DNA of 37,160 nt from Litoreibacter sp. (GTDB lineage Bacteria; Pseudomonadota; Alphaproteobacteria; Rhodobacterales; Rhodobacteraceae). The stretch is from positions 1-37,160 of the forward strand of contig JAPORH010000236.1 in the NCBI GenBank assembly GCA_026710325.1, written 5' to 3'. The notes beneath the pieces are model-generated. The model was not told the origin of the DNA, searched no databases, and worked only from the letters and a program-made list of their open reading frames with translations. This document shows positions 1-8,699 of the stretch, piece by piece (the stretch's first letter is position 1; every line of letters starts with the position of its first letter). Position numbers and translations under genes: made by a program.

Positions 1-9
1 CGGGCGCTT

Positions 10-639
10 TCAAGCCCAAAATCGAAGGCTATTTCGCCGTGAGTCGTGTACCGTGGACAGGAATACCAAAATGGCAGAGGCCGCCAATGCTGCGGCCATC
101 AATGTGGTAAACATAGTCCAGGCGCGCGGGGTGGTCAAAAGGTAAGTCAGAAGCGTGCCCGCGCAGGTCCAAAAGAGGCAAACAAACAGGTTCAGGCCGG
201 AAAAGGCAGAAGCCAAGCGCGCGGCCTCCTGCATAGGCGGCAGACCTACCCCATAAGCGGAGGCAGCGGCAAGCGCGACGGCCCAAACTTTGGGATTCAC
301 CCATTGAAACAGGACCGCCTGCAAAAATGTGAAGGGTCGATCCTTGGCTTTTGCCTCTGGGCTTCGGGCTGAGCGGAACAGGCCCCAAGCCATCCACAAG
401 ATCCAGCCGCATGCAATGAGCTTCAGTGCAAAGGTGAGCGCGGGCTGTGCAAGCAGCAATGCGCCGATGCCAAGACCGGTCAGCCCTGACGTAACCCCCA
501 CCCCGACGACGATGCCGAAGATATGCGGCAATGTCGCTTTCAGCCCGAAACGCGCGCCCGAAGCAGTTACCATGATCACGTTCGGCCCCGGCGAAAACAG
601 ACCCGCGAAAACAAAGAAGTAAAGCGGGTCGATGATCAC
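10..639 (-). CDS. LysE/RhtB family amino-acid exporter
   Basis: A 209-residue integral membrane protein, probably an inner-membrane exporter of amino acids or related small molecules. The N-terminus has the family hallmark SPGPN at about residues 16-20 after a first hydrophobic helix, followed by four to five further hydrophobic segments rich in Gly, Ala and Leu; the length fits the family. The ATG overlaps the stop of the upstream cca gene in an ATGA arrangement, so translation is probably coupled and this is the last gene of the hslO-Nudix-cca run. The substrate cannot be read from the sequence. The gene is complete: its TGA lies nine bases inside the window. Confidence 0.9.
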   Translation of the reverse strand: MIIDPLYFFVFAGLFSPGPNVIMVTASGARFGLKATLPHIFGIVVGVGVTSGLTGLGIGALLLAQPALTFALKLIACGWILWMAWGLFRSARSPEAKAKDRPFTFLQAVLFQWVNPKVWAVALAAASAYGVGLPPMQEAARLASAFSGLNLFVCLFWTCAGTLLTYLLTTPRAWTMFTTLMAAALAASAILVFLSTVHDSRRNSLRFWA

Positions 640-1781
640 TGCGCCAATAGCTCCGACTTACTCATGGTGAAGTTCGAAGCGATCCAACGTGCCTCCAGGC
701 GCTTCAACTCTTTACCCAAGGCGGCACCCTCGAATGCTGGCATCAAGTCCGCAGATTTGACTGGGAAGCTTGCCTTAGATGCCTCAGAGAGCTGTTTTTC
801 CAGATCAACGGTGGTTGGCTGCTGCAGGGACGCCGAGCGCACAAGTGCGACGTTTCGGGCAAGCTCGACGTCATGGCGGTACGCAAGCTCCAAAACGCTG
901 GTGTCCTGTTCCAGCGCGCTGCGCATTAGCGCAATGTTGCGCGCTTCCATCTTTGTTAATCGCCACCGTTCCGCAATGTCTTCGCCGCCTATCATCAAGG
1001 CACGGCGGGTCCAATCGGGCGCAATCGCGTTTTCGAAATGTATCAAAATTGGCAAGGTTGAGGCCTCTGCCCCCGGCATGATACGGTGTAAGACACCAGA
1101 TTGGGACATGCTGGCGACAGCTGGGCCGGGATCGGGGGCGGACAGCAGTTTCCGCATTTCTGCGCCGATACGTTCCGCTGACAAGCTTTCCAGCCCCTCA
1201 GCCAAATCCGCACAGGCGGCCAGGCCGTCTTCGTCAATCCCGCCCTCGACAGCGCCATACCACGCGTAGAAGCGGAAGAAGCGCAGGATGCGAAGGTAAT
1301 CCTCGCGGATGCGTTCGCTTGCCTCGCCAATAAAACGTACACGTCGCGCGGCGATATCGTCGAGCCCGCCAACAGGGTCGGCCACTTCTCCGCGCGCGTC
1401 GCAATAGAGCGCGTTTATCGTAAGGTCGCGCCGTTGCGCATCCTGCTCGATACTGTCCGCGAAAGCGACGACAGCTCGCCTTCCGTCTGTTTCGACATCC
1501 TTGCGGTAGGTCGTAATCTCGAAGGGATGACCGTCCATTAAAATGGTTACAGTCCCATGGTCGATACCTGTGGGCACGGAGCGAAGCTTCAGTCTTTGTG
1601 CCAGTGCCAATACCTGATCTGGCCTGGCGTCGGTCGACATATCAATATCGGCGACTGGTTCACCCAGCAGAGCGTTTCTGACACAACCGCCGACGCAGAA
1701 CAGCTGGTGGCCTGCACCTTCAAAAACGTCGAACAGCTTTTGCGTCGCCTTCTGTGCCAACCACTCTCCCGAAGCGCGCAT
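636..1781 (-). CDS. cca: CCA tRNA nucleotidyltransferase
   Basis: Class II poly(A)-polymerase-like enzyme that adds or repairs the 3'-terminal CCA of tRNAs in the cytoplasm; 381 residues from the chosen start. Near the N-terminus FCVGGCVRNALLGEPVADID carries the GG..R nucleotidyltransferase signature and the catalytic DID-type acidic pair, followed by the conserved RRDLTINALY segment and the RFIGEASERIREDYLRILRF block typical of the family. The start at 1781 shares one base with the stop of the upstream Nudix gene (TGATG), and translation in this frame further upstream would read through Nudix coding sequence. The stop overlaps the LysE start by four bases. Confidence 0.93.
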   Translation of the reverse strand: MRASGEWLAQKATQKLFDVFEGAGHQLFCVGGCVRNALLGEPVADIDMSTDARPDQVLALAQRLKLRSVPTGIDHGTVTILMDGHPFEITTYRKDVETDGRRAVVAFADSIEQDAQRRDLTINALYCDARGEVADPVGGLDDIAARRVRFIGEASERIREDYLRILRFFRFYAWYGAVEGGIDEDGLAACADLAEGLESLSAERIGAEMRKLLSAPDPGPAVASMSQSGVLHRIMPGAEASTLPILIHFENAIAPDWTRRALMIGGEDIAERWRLTKMEARNIALMRSALEQDTSVLELAYRHDVELARNVALVRSASLQQPTTVDLEKQLSEASKASFPVKSADLMPAFEGAALGKELKRLEARWIASNFTMSKSELLAQ

Positions 1782-2386
1782 CACGTCTCCAACCGGTCGG
1801 CAAAAGCACGAAGCATCCGCGCGGTTGCGCCCCAAATGTAGTAGGGCCCGAAAGGCACCGTGTAGTAATAGCGCTTCGCACCCCGCCACCGACGCCCTTC
1901 GATTACGAAATTGGCGGAATTGATGACATGTGCCAGCGGCACCTCGAATACCTCCGCAACTTCGCCGAGTTCGGCCTTGGGTACAAAAGCCTCGGTCAAT
2001 TGTGCGACAATGGGTGTTACGTTGAAACCAGTCACCGTTTCGTGGCTCGGCAGAGTTCCGATAATGCGGGCCGCCCTGTCTGGCAGGCCTATTTCTTCCC
2101 GCGCCTCGCGTAGGGCGGCGGCCTCAAGGCTTGCGTCATTTGCATCACGTTTTCCGCCCGGAAATGCGATTTGGCCCGGGTGGTGTTTCAGGCCAGAGGC
2201 GCGTTTGGTCAGGGTGACCGTCGGGACGTCGCCAAAATTATTGACCAAGATCAAAACGGCTGCATCGCGCAACACGCGCCCTTCGGGCAAGACGGTGTCT
2301 GGGTTCAGATCAAAATCGGAAGAAGGCGCTCCGGGTCTCGCCAGCGCTGCCTCGATCTTGCCAAAGAGCTCACTTGAGCGGGTCAT
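1781..2386 (-). CDS. Nudix hydrolase, CoA pyrophosphatase type
   Basis: A 201-residue Nudix hydrolase. The Nudix box is complete, with GG, E, and REAREEIGL at its end. It is preceded by HHPGQIAFPGG, the stretch shared by the NudL/YeaB CoA-pyrophosphatase group, so hydrolysis of coenzyme A or acyl-CoA to 4'-phosphopantetheine and 3',5'-ADP is the best guess. The start at 2386 (MTRSSELFG) overlaps the end of hslO by 17 bases. An in-frame upstream start at 2440 would run deep into hslO and adds residues without family character. The gene shares one base with cca, so it is the second cistron of the operon. Confidence 0.88.
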   Translation of the reverse strand: MTRSSELFGKIEAALARPGAPSSDFDLNPDTVLPEGRVLRDAAVLILVNNFGDVPTVTLTKRASGLKHHPGQIAFPGGKRDANDASLEAAALREAREEIGLPDRAARIIGTLPSHETVTGFNVTPIVAQLTEAFVPKAELGEVAEVFEVPLAHVINSANFVIEGRRWRGAKRYYYTVPFGPYYIWGATARMLRAFADRLET

Positions 2387-3371
2387 CCAAGCCTTCCGCT
2401 TCAAATCCCAGTGTTTTGGGATCGAGCACGTAGTGGGCACCGCAAAACTGGCAATCCGCTGTCACCGTGCCGTCTTCTTTGGTCATATGCGCCAGGTCTT
2501 TGGCCGAATAGATTGAAAGTGAATCGCGCACGCGCTGTTCAGAGCAGGTGCAGCCAAAGGTCACCGGCTGGGCGTCATACACGACCGGCTGCTCTTCATG
2601 GAAAAGGCGCACGAGCAGGTCGGTTGGTGAAACGGAGGGCCCGATCATTTCAATTTCTTCAACGGTGTCGAGCAGGATATTGGCGCGCGCCCAATTTTCG
2701 TCGGCATCACCTTCGAGCAAATCATGACCTTCCAGCAGGCCGCCTTCGCCGGTGCCAGGGTCCTTTGCCATCAACGGGGAAGCCTTTGGCATATGCTGCA
2801 GCATGACGCCACCTGCGCGCCAGTTGATCTTTTGGCCGGGTTCTTGGCTTTGCCCGTAGGTGAGCGAAAATCGCGTTGGTAGCTGCTCGGACTGGGCGAA
2901 ATAGGTGCCTGCGCAGGCCGCGAGGCTTCCGCCCGCAAGCGGGGTAATGCCTTGATAGGGTTTCATATCATTGCCCTGATCAATCAAGATCGCGAAGTAG
3001 CCTTTGCCGATCTGCTCAAAATGTGGGGCTGTTTCATGCAGCTTGTCTTTGTCATAGCTGGCATAGGCACGCATGCGGGCCGGTGCACGCTCTTTCGTGG
3101 GGCCGTAATAATCGGTGGCGATCATCCGTAACGGGCCGTCGCCGCGAATTTGCAGTGAAAGCTTCCAGCGCAAATCAATGGTTTGCCCAATCAAGGCCGT
3201 AAGGAGAGCGGCTTCGGCCACGGCGGCCTCAACCGAAGGGGGGTAGTTGTGCTGAGCGAGCACCTGATCCAGAACACCATCCAAACGCGCAACGCGCCCG
3301 CGAATGTCAGAGCGGTCGAGCTGGAAGGGCAGGACCGTATCATCCCACGCTATTTTTTGTCCGAGTGTCAT
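2370..3371 (-). CDS. hslO: Hsp33 redox-activated chaperone
   Basis: A 333-residue cytosolic holdase chaperone of the Hsp33 family, which protects unfolded proteins during oxidative stress. The C-terminal zinc switch is visible: Cys274 and Cys276 (CTC), then Cys307 and Cys310 (CQFC). These four cysteines hold zinc when reduced and form disulfides on oxidation. The start MTLGQKIAW at 3371 has an AAGGG Shine-Dalgarno eight bases upstream. A longer in-frame reading to 3464 runs back through the promoter and has no family similarity. It is the first gene of the operon with Nudix, cca and the LysE exporter, and a heat-shock-type promoter lies about 40 bases upstream. Confidence 0.95.
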   Translation of the reverse strand: MTLGQKIAWDDTVLPFQLDRSDIRGRVARLDGVLDQVLAQHNYPPSVEAAVAEAALLTALIGQTIDLRWKLSLQIRGDGPLRMIATDYYGPTKERAPARMRAYASYDKDKLHETAPHFEQIGKGYFAILIDQGNDMKPYQGITPLAGGSLAACAGTYFAQSEQLPTRFSLTYGQSQEPGQKINWRAGGVMLQHMPKASPLMAKDPGTGEGGLLEGHDLLEGDADENWARANILLDTVEEIEMIGPSVSPTDLLVRLFHEEQPVVYDAQPVTFGCTCSEQRVRDSLSIYSAKDLAHMTKEDGTVTADCQFCGAHYVLDPKTLGFEAEGLDDPLK

Positions 3372-3411
3372 GAAAAAGACCCTTTGCGCCTGTCTTTGGC
3401 ATACTGCGTCT

Positions 3412-3439
3412 ATATAGGCGGGGCAATGGCAGGTCCAAG
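3412..3439 (-). promoter_or_regulatory. Putative RpoH-type (or sigma-70) promoter of hslO
   Basis: On the minus strand CTTG (3436-3439) is separated by 18 bases from CTATAT (3412-3417), followed by an expected 5' leader of about 30 bases before the hslO ATG at 3371. The CTTG/CTATAT pair resembles the alphaproteobacterial heat-shock sigma-32 consensus as I recall it, which fits a heat-shock chaperone gene. The same bases also read as TTGGAC-16-TATATA, an acceptable vegetative promoter, so the sigma factor is not settled. Confidence 0.5.
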
Positions 3440-3530
3440 CCCCTAGCCTTTTTCGCATTCGCAAAGCTGCTTTGGGAAAAATGCATGGCTTTGGGCCTCA
3501 CAGTGTTGCTAGGTGGTCAGAAAGCTGTGG

Positions 3531-3986
3531 ATGGAGTTGGCGTTGATACCACGATTTGGCGAAGCATTTGATGCCTCGCAAAGATATGTCCTACGACCCG
3601 GCGCATATGCCATTCTCTGGGATGGCCATGCGCTTTTGACAACGTTCCAGGAGGAGCCAGAGGCCGAGTTTCAACTGCCTGGTGGCGGCATCGACCCCGG
3701 CGAGAGCCCTCTACAGGCCTTGCACCGCGAAGTGTGGGAGGAAACTGGTTGGACTATCGCCGATCCAAGGCGGCTCGGCGCGTTTCGCCGATTTGCCTAC
3801 ATGCCTGAATATGACAAATGGGCGGAGAAACTCTGTACGATCTACCTTGCGCGGCCTGTTTTGAGAAAATCTGAGCCTTCGGAGCCGGGACATAGCGCGG
3901 TTTGGATGGAACCTTCGGACGCGGCGCTCAAGCTTGGAAATCCAGGCGATCGCGCGTTTGTGCGACAGTGGATGAGCCGGGTTTAA
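3531..3986 (+). CDS. Nudix hydrolase, substrate unknown
   Basis: A 151-residue Nudix-fold protein, distinct from the CoA-type one in the hslO operon. The complete box starts GGGIDPGE and ends REVWEETGW, with the expected spacing between the Gly, the Glu and the catalytic REVWEET core. Bases before the box encode QLPGG, the usual entry strand. The substrate (an oxidised nucleotide, an ADP-sugar or similar) cannot be told. The start at ATG 3531 is chosen because conserved sequence begins soon after; an in-frame GTG at 3513 is an alternative and neither has a strong Shine-Dalgarno. The gene is divergent from hslO and converges on the RbaY-like gene. The 267 bases after it (3987-4253) show no gene or convincing terminator. 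Confidence 0.85.
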   Translation: MELALIPRFGEAFDASQRYVLRPGAYAILWDGHALLTTFQEEPEAEFQLPGGGIDPGESPLQALHREVWEETGWTIADPRRLGAFRRFAYMPEYDKWAEKLCTIYLARPVLRKSEPSEPGHSAVWMEPSDAALKLGNPGDRAFVRQWMSRV

Positions 3987-4253
3987 GTTTCCTCGGACCA
4001 TATCATGACCCGATCCGCAGGTGTAATGGCTTCAATCATCACGTCATAAATGCCGCTGCAACCGCCGCGCTTGGGATCAGTTTAGCCGAGGCGCGTCTCA
4101 AACAAGTGAGAAAAAATCCTTCAACACTTAGCCCGGGCCGCCAGTCGCTTCAGTCTGAACTCTTCCAAAGTATCGACGCAGAAAGGCGTGACCCCAGAAA
4201 CGGCAATTTTATCCATGCAACTCGCAGTCCATCCGGCGCGAGCGTCGTACTAA

Positions 4254-5571
4254 CTAGGCTTGAAGGGCAGCGCCATGAGATTTCATTTCAAAAACCAGTG
4301 CCGAGACATCGTCGGTGAAATCATCCCTTTGGCAAAATTCCTGCAGGGATTCGTAGAGCTTATCTAACAGATCGGTGCCTGTAAGCTCCGAGTGTTTAGA
4401 AAGCAGGTTCTCCAACCCGACCTCTTCTAGCTGCTCGCCACTTGGGTTTTCGGCCTCAGTCAACCCGTCAGAGAACAGGACAACCGCATCGCCTGCACCA
4501 ATTTCAAACTCGAAGCTTTCAAATGCAGCGCTTGGAAGCAGCCCGATTGGCATTCCGCCCACGCCAATTGCCTCAGTGGAGCCGTCTGCCCGTCGAATAA
4601 GTGGGTGCGGGTGGCCGGCTTGGGTGCAGGTAACTTTGCCGGTTTTCGTATCAACGATGGCAAGCGCCATCGTACAGTAATGATCGGTCTCCAACTCGCG
4701 CAGGAGCGTTTCATTGAGCAGAGCAGCTGTATCCGATGGATCGCGGGCAGCGTAGCTGCCGTCGCCTTGATCAACGAGAGCGATGTTTTGTGACGGAGAC
4801 AACCCACTCAGATAGCCCGCTAAGCGCGCGGCCATGAGGGCAGAGGCGACGCCGTGCCCCGATACATCAAGGGAATAGACGCCGATAACATCATCATCTA
4901 CGGCGAATTGCCCGACCAAGTCGCCACCCACATGCCCGCTTGGGTGCAGCATCATCGAAACCGCGCTATTGGCATAATCAACGTGTTTTTCCCGAACAAG
5001 TGAAGCCTGAAGGCGCCGCGCCTCGACGAGATCAGATTGCACTGAGTCGTAGAGCGTTCGGATGGTGTCGAGCGCTTGATTGACGATCTTGTTTTTCTGA
5101 ACCAGCTGGCTGTGCATTTCGACTATGCGCTCGCCTGCGCGCAGACGTGCTTTCAACTCCCCAAACACAAAGGGTTTAATCAGAAAGTCATCGGCGCCTG
5201 AGTTCAGGCCTGCAGCAACCTCCCGGCTTTCGCCTTTACTCGTCAGCAAGATGAAGTAGCCGTAGCCTTCGCGGTCGAGCTGGCGAAAGGCATGACAAAA
5301 CTCAGGCCCGTTCATGCCTGGCATCATCCAGTCGCTGATGACAATGGTGACATCATGGGTTTTGCACAGCTCTAACCCCCTCAATTGCTGACTCGGCTTC
5401 AATGACCTCATACCCCCATTTCACCAGGGCTTTGCTCAGCATCTTGCGCTGCATCGCGCTGTCATCGACGACAAGCACAAGATGCGGGGCCTCCATGTCG
5501 GTAATATTCTCATATTCCCAACTCAAAGGCTGATCTGGCTTAGGCGGCTCAATCGGGTTGATCTCATTCAT
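4254..5571 (-). pseudogene. REC-PP2C response regulator phosphatase (RbaY-like), frameshifted
   Basis: Two reading frames together form one protein of about 438 residues: a receiver domain followed by a linker helix and a SpoIIE/RsbU-type PP2C phosphatase. Frame one (from 5571) gives the acidic pair Asp36-Asp37 in LVVDDSAMQ and reaches ESAIEG, then reads into a stop at 5353. Frame two supplies the rest of the receiver: phosphoacceptor Asp in ISDWMMPGMNG, the LLTSKG switch residue and the Lys of FLIKPF. The phosphatase then follows with DVSGHG, FSDGLTEAE and DDFTDDVSALVF. Removing one base from the run of five C at 5376-5380 joins the halves exactly as IEGLELCKTHD. In Rhodobacter capsulatus RbaY, a protein of this architecture, belongs to an RsbV/RsbW-like partner-switching system. 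No rbaV or rbaW lies here. Sequencing error, true mutation and recoding are all possible; the ATG at 5411 that would open frame two is inside the receiver domain and is not a real start. Confidence 0.85.
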
Positions 5572-5697
5572 GCCGTTTTCTCACGCAAAAGGCCTTAAGA
5601 AGGGATGAAGCTTAAATTTTTACGTTTTTGCCTCGTGCCACTCACGTGCTGTTAACGACAAATGATTAACCCTTCCCAAAACTGAATGAGGGTCAGA

Positions 5698-5997
5698 ATG
5701 ATTGATTGGGATCGCGTGAGTGAGCTGCGAACCGATTTTGGCGATGAAGATTTCCTGGAGATCGTGACCATGTTTATCTCTGAAGTCGAACAAAAGCTCG
5801 AGGAAATGAATGGCAACGGGTTCGATAACCTCTCTGAAGACTATCACTTCTTGAAGGGTGGGGCCGCCAACCTTGGTTTCGCCGATCTCCACCTGATGTG
5901 CAGCAAGGCGGAAGCGCATGGCGACCGCGCTGCCCTTGGTGAGATCAAAGAGACCTTTTCGCGCTCGAAAGAGATGTTTTTGGCGCAAACGCAGTGA
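5698..5997 (+). CDS. Hpt domain phosphotransfer protein
   Basis: A stand-alone histidine phosphotransfer protein of 99 residues. The core YHFLKGGAANLGF contains the phosphorylatable His50 followed by LKGGAANLG, the Hpt consensus. The surrounding sequence is a run of amphipathic helices, as expected for a four-helix bundle. Such proteins carry a phosphoryl group between receiver domains. The neighbour on the other strand begins with a receiver domain, so the two probably act in one phosphorelay; this is inference from position. The ATG at 5698 has GAGGG upstream; an ATG at 5686 would add four residues (MRVR). Confidence 0.87.
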   Translation: MIDWDRVSELRTDFGDEDFLEIVTMFISEVEQKLEEMNGNGFDNLSEDYHFLKGGAANLGFADLHLMCSKAEAHGDRAALGEIKETFSRSKEMFLAQTQ

Positions 5998-6012
5998 ACT
6001 GCGCTAGCGACC

Positions 6013-7260
6013 CTAGATCAGGAACTCTGAAAGAACCGGATCATTGGTGATATCGCGGTGTTCGAACCCCCGAGCCGACATGCGTTCGAAGAGGTCTGGA
6101 AATCCATCAGCACTCTCTGCCTCGATCCCGATTAAGACCGTTCCGAAATTGCGCGCTGATTTTTTCAAGTATTCGAAGCGTGCGATATCGTCGCCGGGGC
6201 CTAGCAGATCAAGAAACTCGCGCAAGGCGCCTGGACGTTGCGGCATGCGCAGAATGAAATATTTCTTACGGCCCGAATAGCGCATCGCGCGTTCTTTCAC
6301 CTCGGGGAGCCGTTCAAAGTCAAAGTTCCCTCCTGAGGTCACGCACACCACCGTTTTTCCGGCGATCTGGCTCCGCAAGTCTTCCAAAACGTCCAGGACC
6401 AAAGCACCGGCGGGTTCAAGCACCATACCTTCGACGTTGAGCAAATCTAGTATCGTTTCACATATCCGATCTTCGGGGGCAGACAGAACATGGGCCTCGG
6501 CTACCTCTGACAAAACCTCAAAATTGCGTGCTCCAATGCGGGCCACGGCGGCACCGTCCACGAAACTGTCGACATGGGGCAAGGTAACAGGCGAGCCTTG
6601 TTCCAATGCGGCAGCTAGACTGCGCCCGCCAGCAGGTTCGACATACCGTATCGAGGTCTCAGGCGCGGCAGTCGCCAAAAATTTTGTCATGCCCGATGAC
6701 AGGCCGCCGCCACCGACTGGTAGCACAAGCAAGTCCGGCGCCCGTCCAAGGGATTCGAGCATTTCAATAGCGACTGAGGCCTGCCCTTCGATCACGTCCG
6801 GGTCGTCAAAAGGCGCTAGGAAATGCGCGCCGCTTTCGGCGCAATAGGCCTGAGCGGAGGCGAGTGTCTGGTCAAAATAGTCACCCGTCAGCCTGATCTT
6901 GACGGCGTCACCGCCGAAGGCACGCGTTTTCTGGATTTTTTGCTGGGGTGTCGTGACAGGCATAAAAATCTCGCCTGACACACCAGAGCTTTGACAAACA
7001 TAGGCAAAGCCTTGCGCGTGGTTACCGGCGCTGGCGCAAGCAAAGGTATTCTGATCCGGGTTGGCTGCCCGCTGCTTGCGCATGGCGTTGAATGCTCCGC
7101 GAATTTTGTAGGAGCGGACCGGAGAGAGGTCTTCGCGCTTGAGGTAAATCTCAGCACCGAATTTTTGCGATAAGTAGTCGTTGCGCTGCAAAGGCGTTGG
7201 CGGGAATTCGGTACGCATCGCGGCCATCGCTGCACGCGCTGCTTGCTCAAAATCGCTCAT
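6013..7260 (-). CDS. ilvA: Threonine ammonia-lyase (threonine dehydratase)
   Basis: A PLP-dependent cytosolic enzyme that converts L-threonine to 2-oxobutanoate and ammonia, the first step of isoleucine synthesis. The 415 residues consist of a catalytic PALP domain with the Schiff-base lysine Lys52 in SYKIRGAFNAM, the SAGNHAQGFA substrate loop and the glycine-rich PVGGGGLSSG phosphate-binding loop, then one ACT-like regulatory domain from about residue 325 (KKYFILRMPQRPGALREFLD). This is the short form with a single regulatory domain; the E. coli enzyme has two and about 514 residues. It is divergent from argG with a 138-base gap. I see no attenuator in that gap. Confidence 0.94.
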   Translation of the reverse strand: MSDFEQAARAAMAAMRTEFPPTPLQRNDYLSQKFGAEIYLKREDLSPVRSYKIRGAFNAMRKQRAANPDQNTFACASAGNHAQGFAYVCQSSGVSGEIFMPVTTPQQKIQKTRAFGGDAVKIRLTGDYFDQTLASAQAYCAESGAHFLAPFDDPDVIEGQASVAIEMLESLGRAPDLLVLPVGGGGLSSGMTKFLATAAPETSIRYVEPAGGRSLAAALEQGSPVTLPHVDSFVDGAAVARIGARNFEVLSEVAEAHVLSAPEDRICETILDLLNVEGMVLEPAGALVLDVLEDLRSQIAGKTVVCVTSGGNFDFERLPEVKERAMRYSGRKKYFILRMPQRPGALREFLDLLGPGDDIARFEYLKKSARNFGTVLIGIEAESADGFPDLFERMSARGFEHRDITNDPVLSEFLI

Positions 7261-7398
7261 ATCGGCCAGTCCGTCGCCTCTTTCAACAAGATATCACTTG
7301 TCGCTGGTATCCGCGCTCGGGTCAATCGCGCGTGCCAGAGGCTTGCGTCTGGCCGGGCCGCGCGGTAACCCGCGCCAAACCAGATGGAGATTGCGCGC

Positions 7399-8622
7399 AT
7401 GTCTGCCCCCAAGAAAGTTGTGCTGGCCTATTCCGGCGGCCTGGACACCTCGATCATTCTGAAATGGCTTCAGACCGAATATGGCTGCGAGGTTGTGACC
7501 TTCACCGCCGATCTTGGGCAAGGCGAAGAGCTGGAGCCCGCGCGCAAAAAGGCGGAGATGCTGGGCATCGCATCCGAGAACATCTTCATCGAAGATGTGC
7601 GCGAAGAATTTGTACGCGATTTCGTCTTTCCAATGTTCCGCGCCAATGCGGTCTATGAAGGGCTTTACCTGCTGGGTACATCCATCGCGCGGCCGCTGAT
7701 CTCCAAGCGTTTGGTCGAGATTGCGGAGCAAACGGGCGCAGATGCAGTCGCGCATGGTGCAACAGGCAAGGGCAATGATCAGGTCCGGTTTGAGCTGTCT
7801 GCCTACGCGTTGAACCCCGACATCAAGGTAATCGCACCATGGCGGGAGTGGGACCTGTCGTCGCGGACCAAGCTTTTGGAATTCGCCGAAGCACATCAGA
7901 TCCCGATCGCTAAGGATAAGCGAGGGGAAGCGCCGTTCTCGGTCGATGCGAACCTGCTGCACACCTCATCTGAGGGGAAGGTTCTGGAAGACCCGGCGGA
8001 GATGGCGCCGGACTATGTTTACCAGCGGACCGTGCACCCCGAAGATGCACCGGATGAGCCGGAATATGTCGAGATCGGATTTGAGCGTGGCGATGCCGTC
8101 TCGATCAATGGCGAGGCGATGAGCCCGGCTACGATCCTGACCAAATTAAATGAGCTGGGCGGCAAGCATGGATGCGGGCGGCTTGACCTCGTCGAGGGAC
8201 GGTTCGTGGGCATGAAGTCGCGGGGCATCTACGAGACGCCGGGTGGGACGTTGCTTTTGGAGGCGCATCGCGGAATTGAATCGATCACGCTGGACCGGGG
8301 TGCGGCGCACCTGAAGGATGAGCTGATGCCGCGCTATGCGGAGCTGATTTACAATGGTTTCTGGTACTCGCCGGAGCGTGAAATGCTGCAAGCGGCGATT
8401 GATGCCTCCCAGACCCATGTGACGGGCACGGTGAAGCTAAAGCTCTACAAAGGCTCAGCGCGCACAGTGGGGCGGTGGTCGGATCACTCCCTGTATTCAG
8501 AGGCGCATGTGACCTTTGAGGAGGATGCTGGCGCTTACGAACAGAAGGATGCAGCGGGCTTTATCCAGCTCAATGCGCTGCGTTTGAAGCTGCTGGCGGC
8601 GCGCGACAAGCGGGTTAAATAG
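7399..8622 (+). CDS. argG: Argininosuccinate synthase
   Basis: Joins citrulline and aspartate with ATP to make argininosuccinate, the penultimate step of arginine synthesis. The protein has 407 residues. The N-terminal ATP pyrophosphatase loop is AYSGGLDTS (residues 10-18). The family blocks [31 protein letters not shown] and [13 protein letters not shown] all follow. ATG 7399 is chosen over the in-frame ATG at 7384 because GGAG at 7386-7389 sits nine bases before it and the family begins close to this Met. Downstream genes are convergent, so argG looks monocistronic. Confidence 0.97.
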   Translation: MSAPKKVVLAYSGGLDTSIILKWLQTEYGCEVVTFTADLGQGEELEPARKKAEMLGIASENIFIEDVREEFVRDFVFPMFRANAVYEGLYLLGTSIARPLISKRLVEIAEQTGADAVAHGATGKGNDQVRFELSAYALNPDIKVIAPWREWDLSSRTKLLEFAEAHQIPIAKDKRGEAPFSVDANLLHTSSEGKVLEDPAEMAPDYVYQRTVHPEDAPDEPEYVEIGFERGDAVSINGEAMSPATILTKLNELGGKHGCGRLDLVEGRFVGMKSRGIYETPGGTLLLEAHRGIESITLDRGAAHLKDELMPRYAELIYNGFWYSPEREMLQAAIDASQTHVTGTVKLKLYKGSARTVGRWSDHSLYSEAHVTFEEDAGAYEQKDAAGFIQLNALRLKLLAARDKRVK

Positions 8623-8699
8623 CCTGCGTGTCGCCGGCGGATATGCGCTTGGCGGTCTCATGTGGCGCAGGGCGAGAGAAGCCTAGGGGCGAAGCCTGC

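Noticed and set aside
523-1269. A long plus-strand reading frame opposite cca
   Set aside because: It is antisense to a clearly conserved enzyme, has no family motif and a Ser/Arg-rich composition typical of shadow frames in GC-rich DNA.
3987-4253. A hidden gene or RNA between the Nudix gene and the RbaY-like gene
   Set aside because: Only poorly composed frames, no ribosome site and no stable hairpin with T-run seen.
4254-5411. The PP2C gene as a free-standing gene starting at ATG 5411
   Set aside because: Its first residues (MRSLKPSQQLR) are out-of-frame receiver sequence, and the receiver domain would lack its acidic pair.
5595-5669. Possible CtrA boxes (TTAA pairs) between the Hpt and RbaY-like genes
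   Set aside because: The TTAA pairs are 13 and 10 bases apart, not the seven required by the CtrA site.
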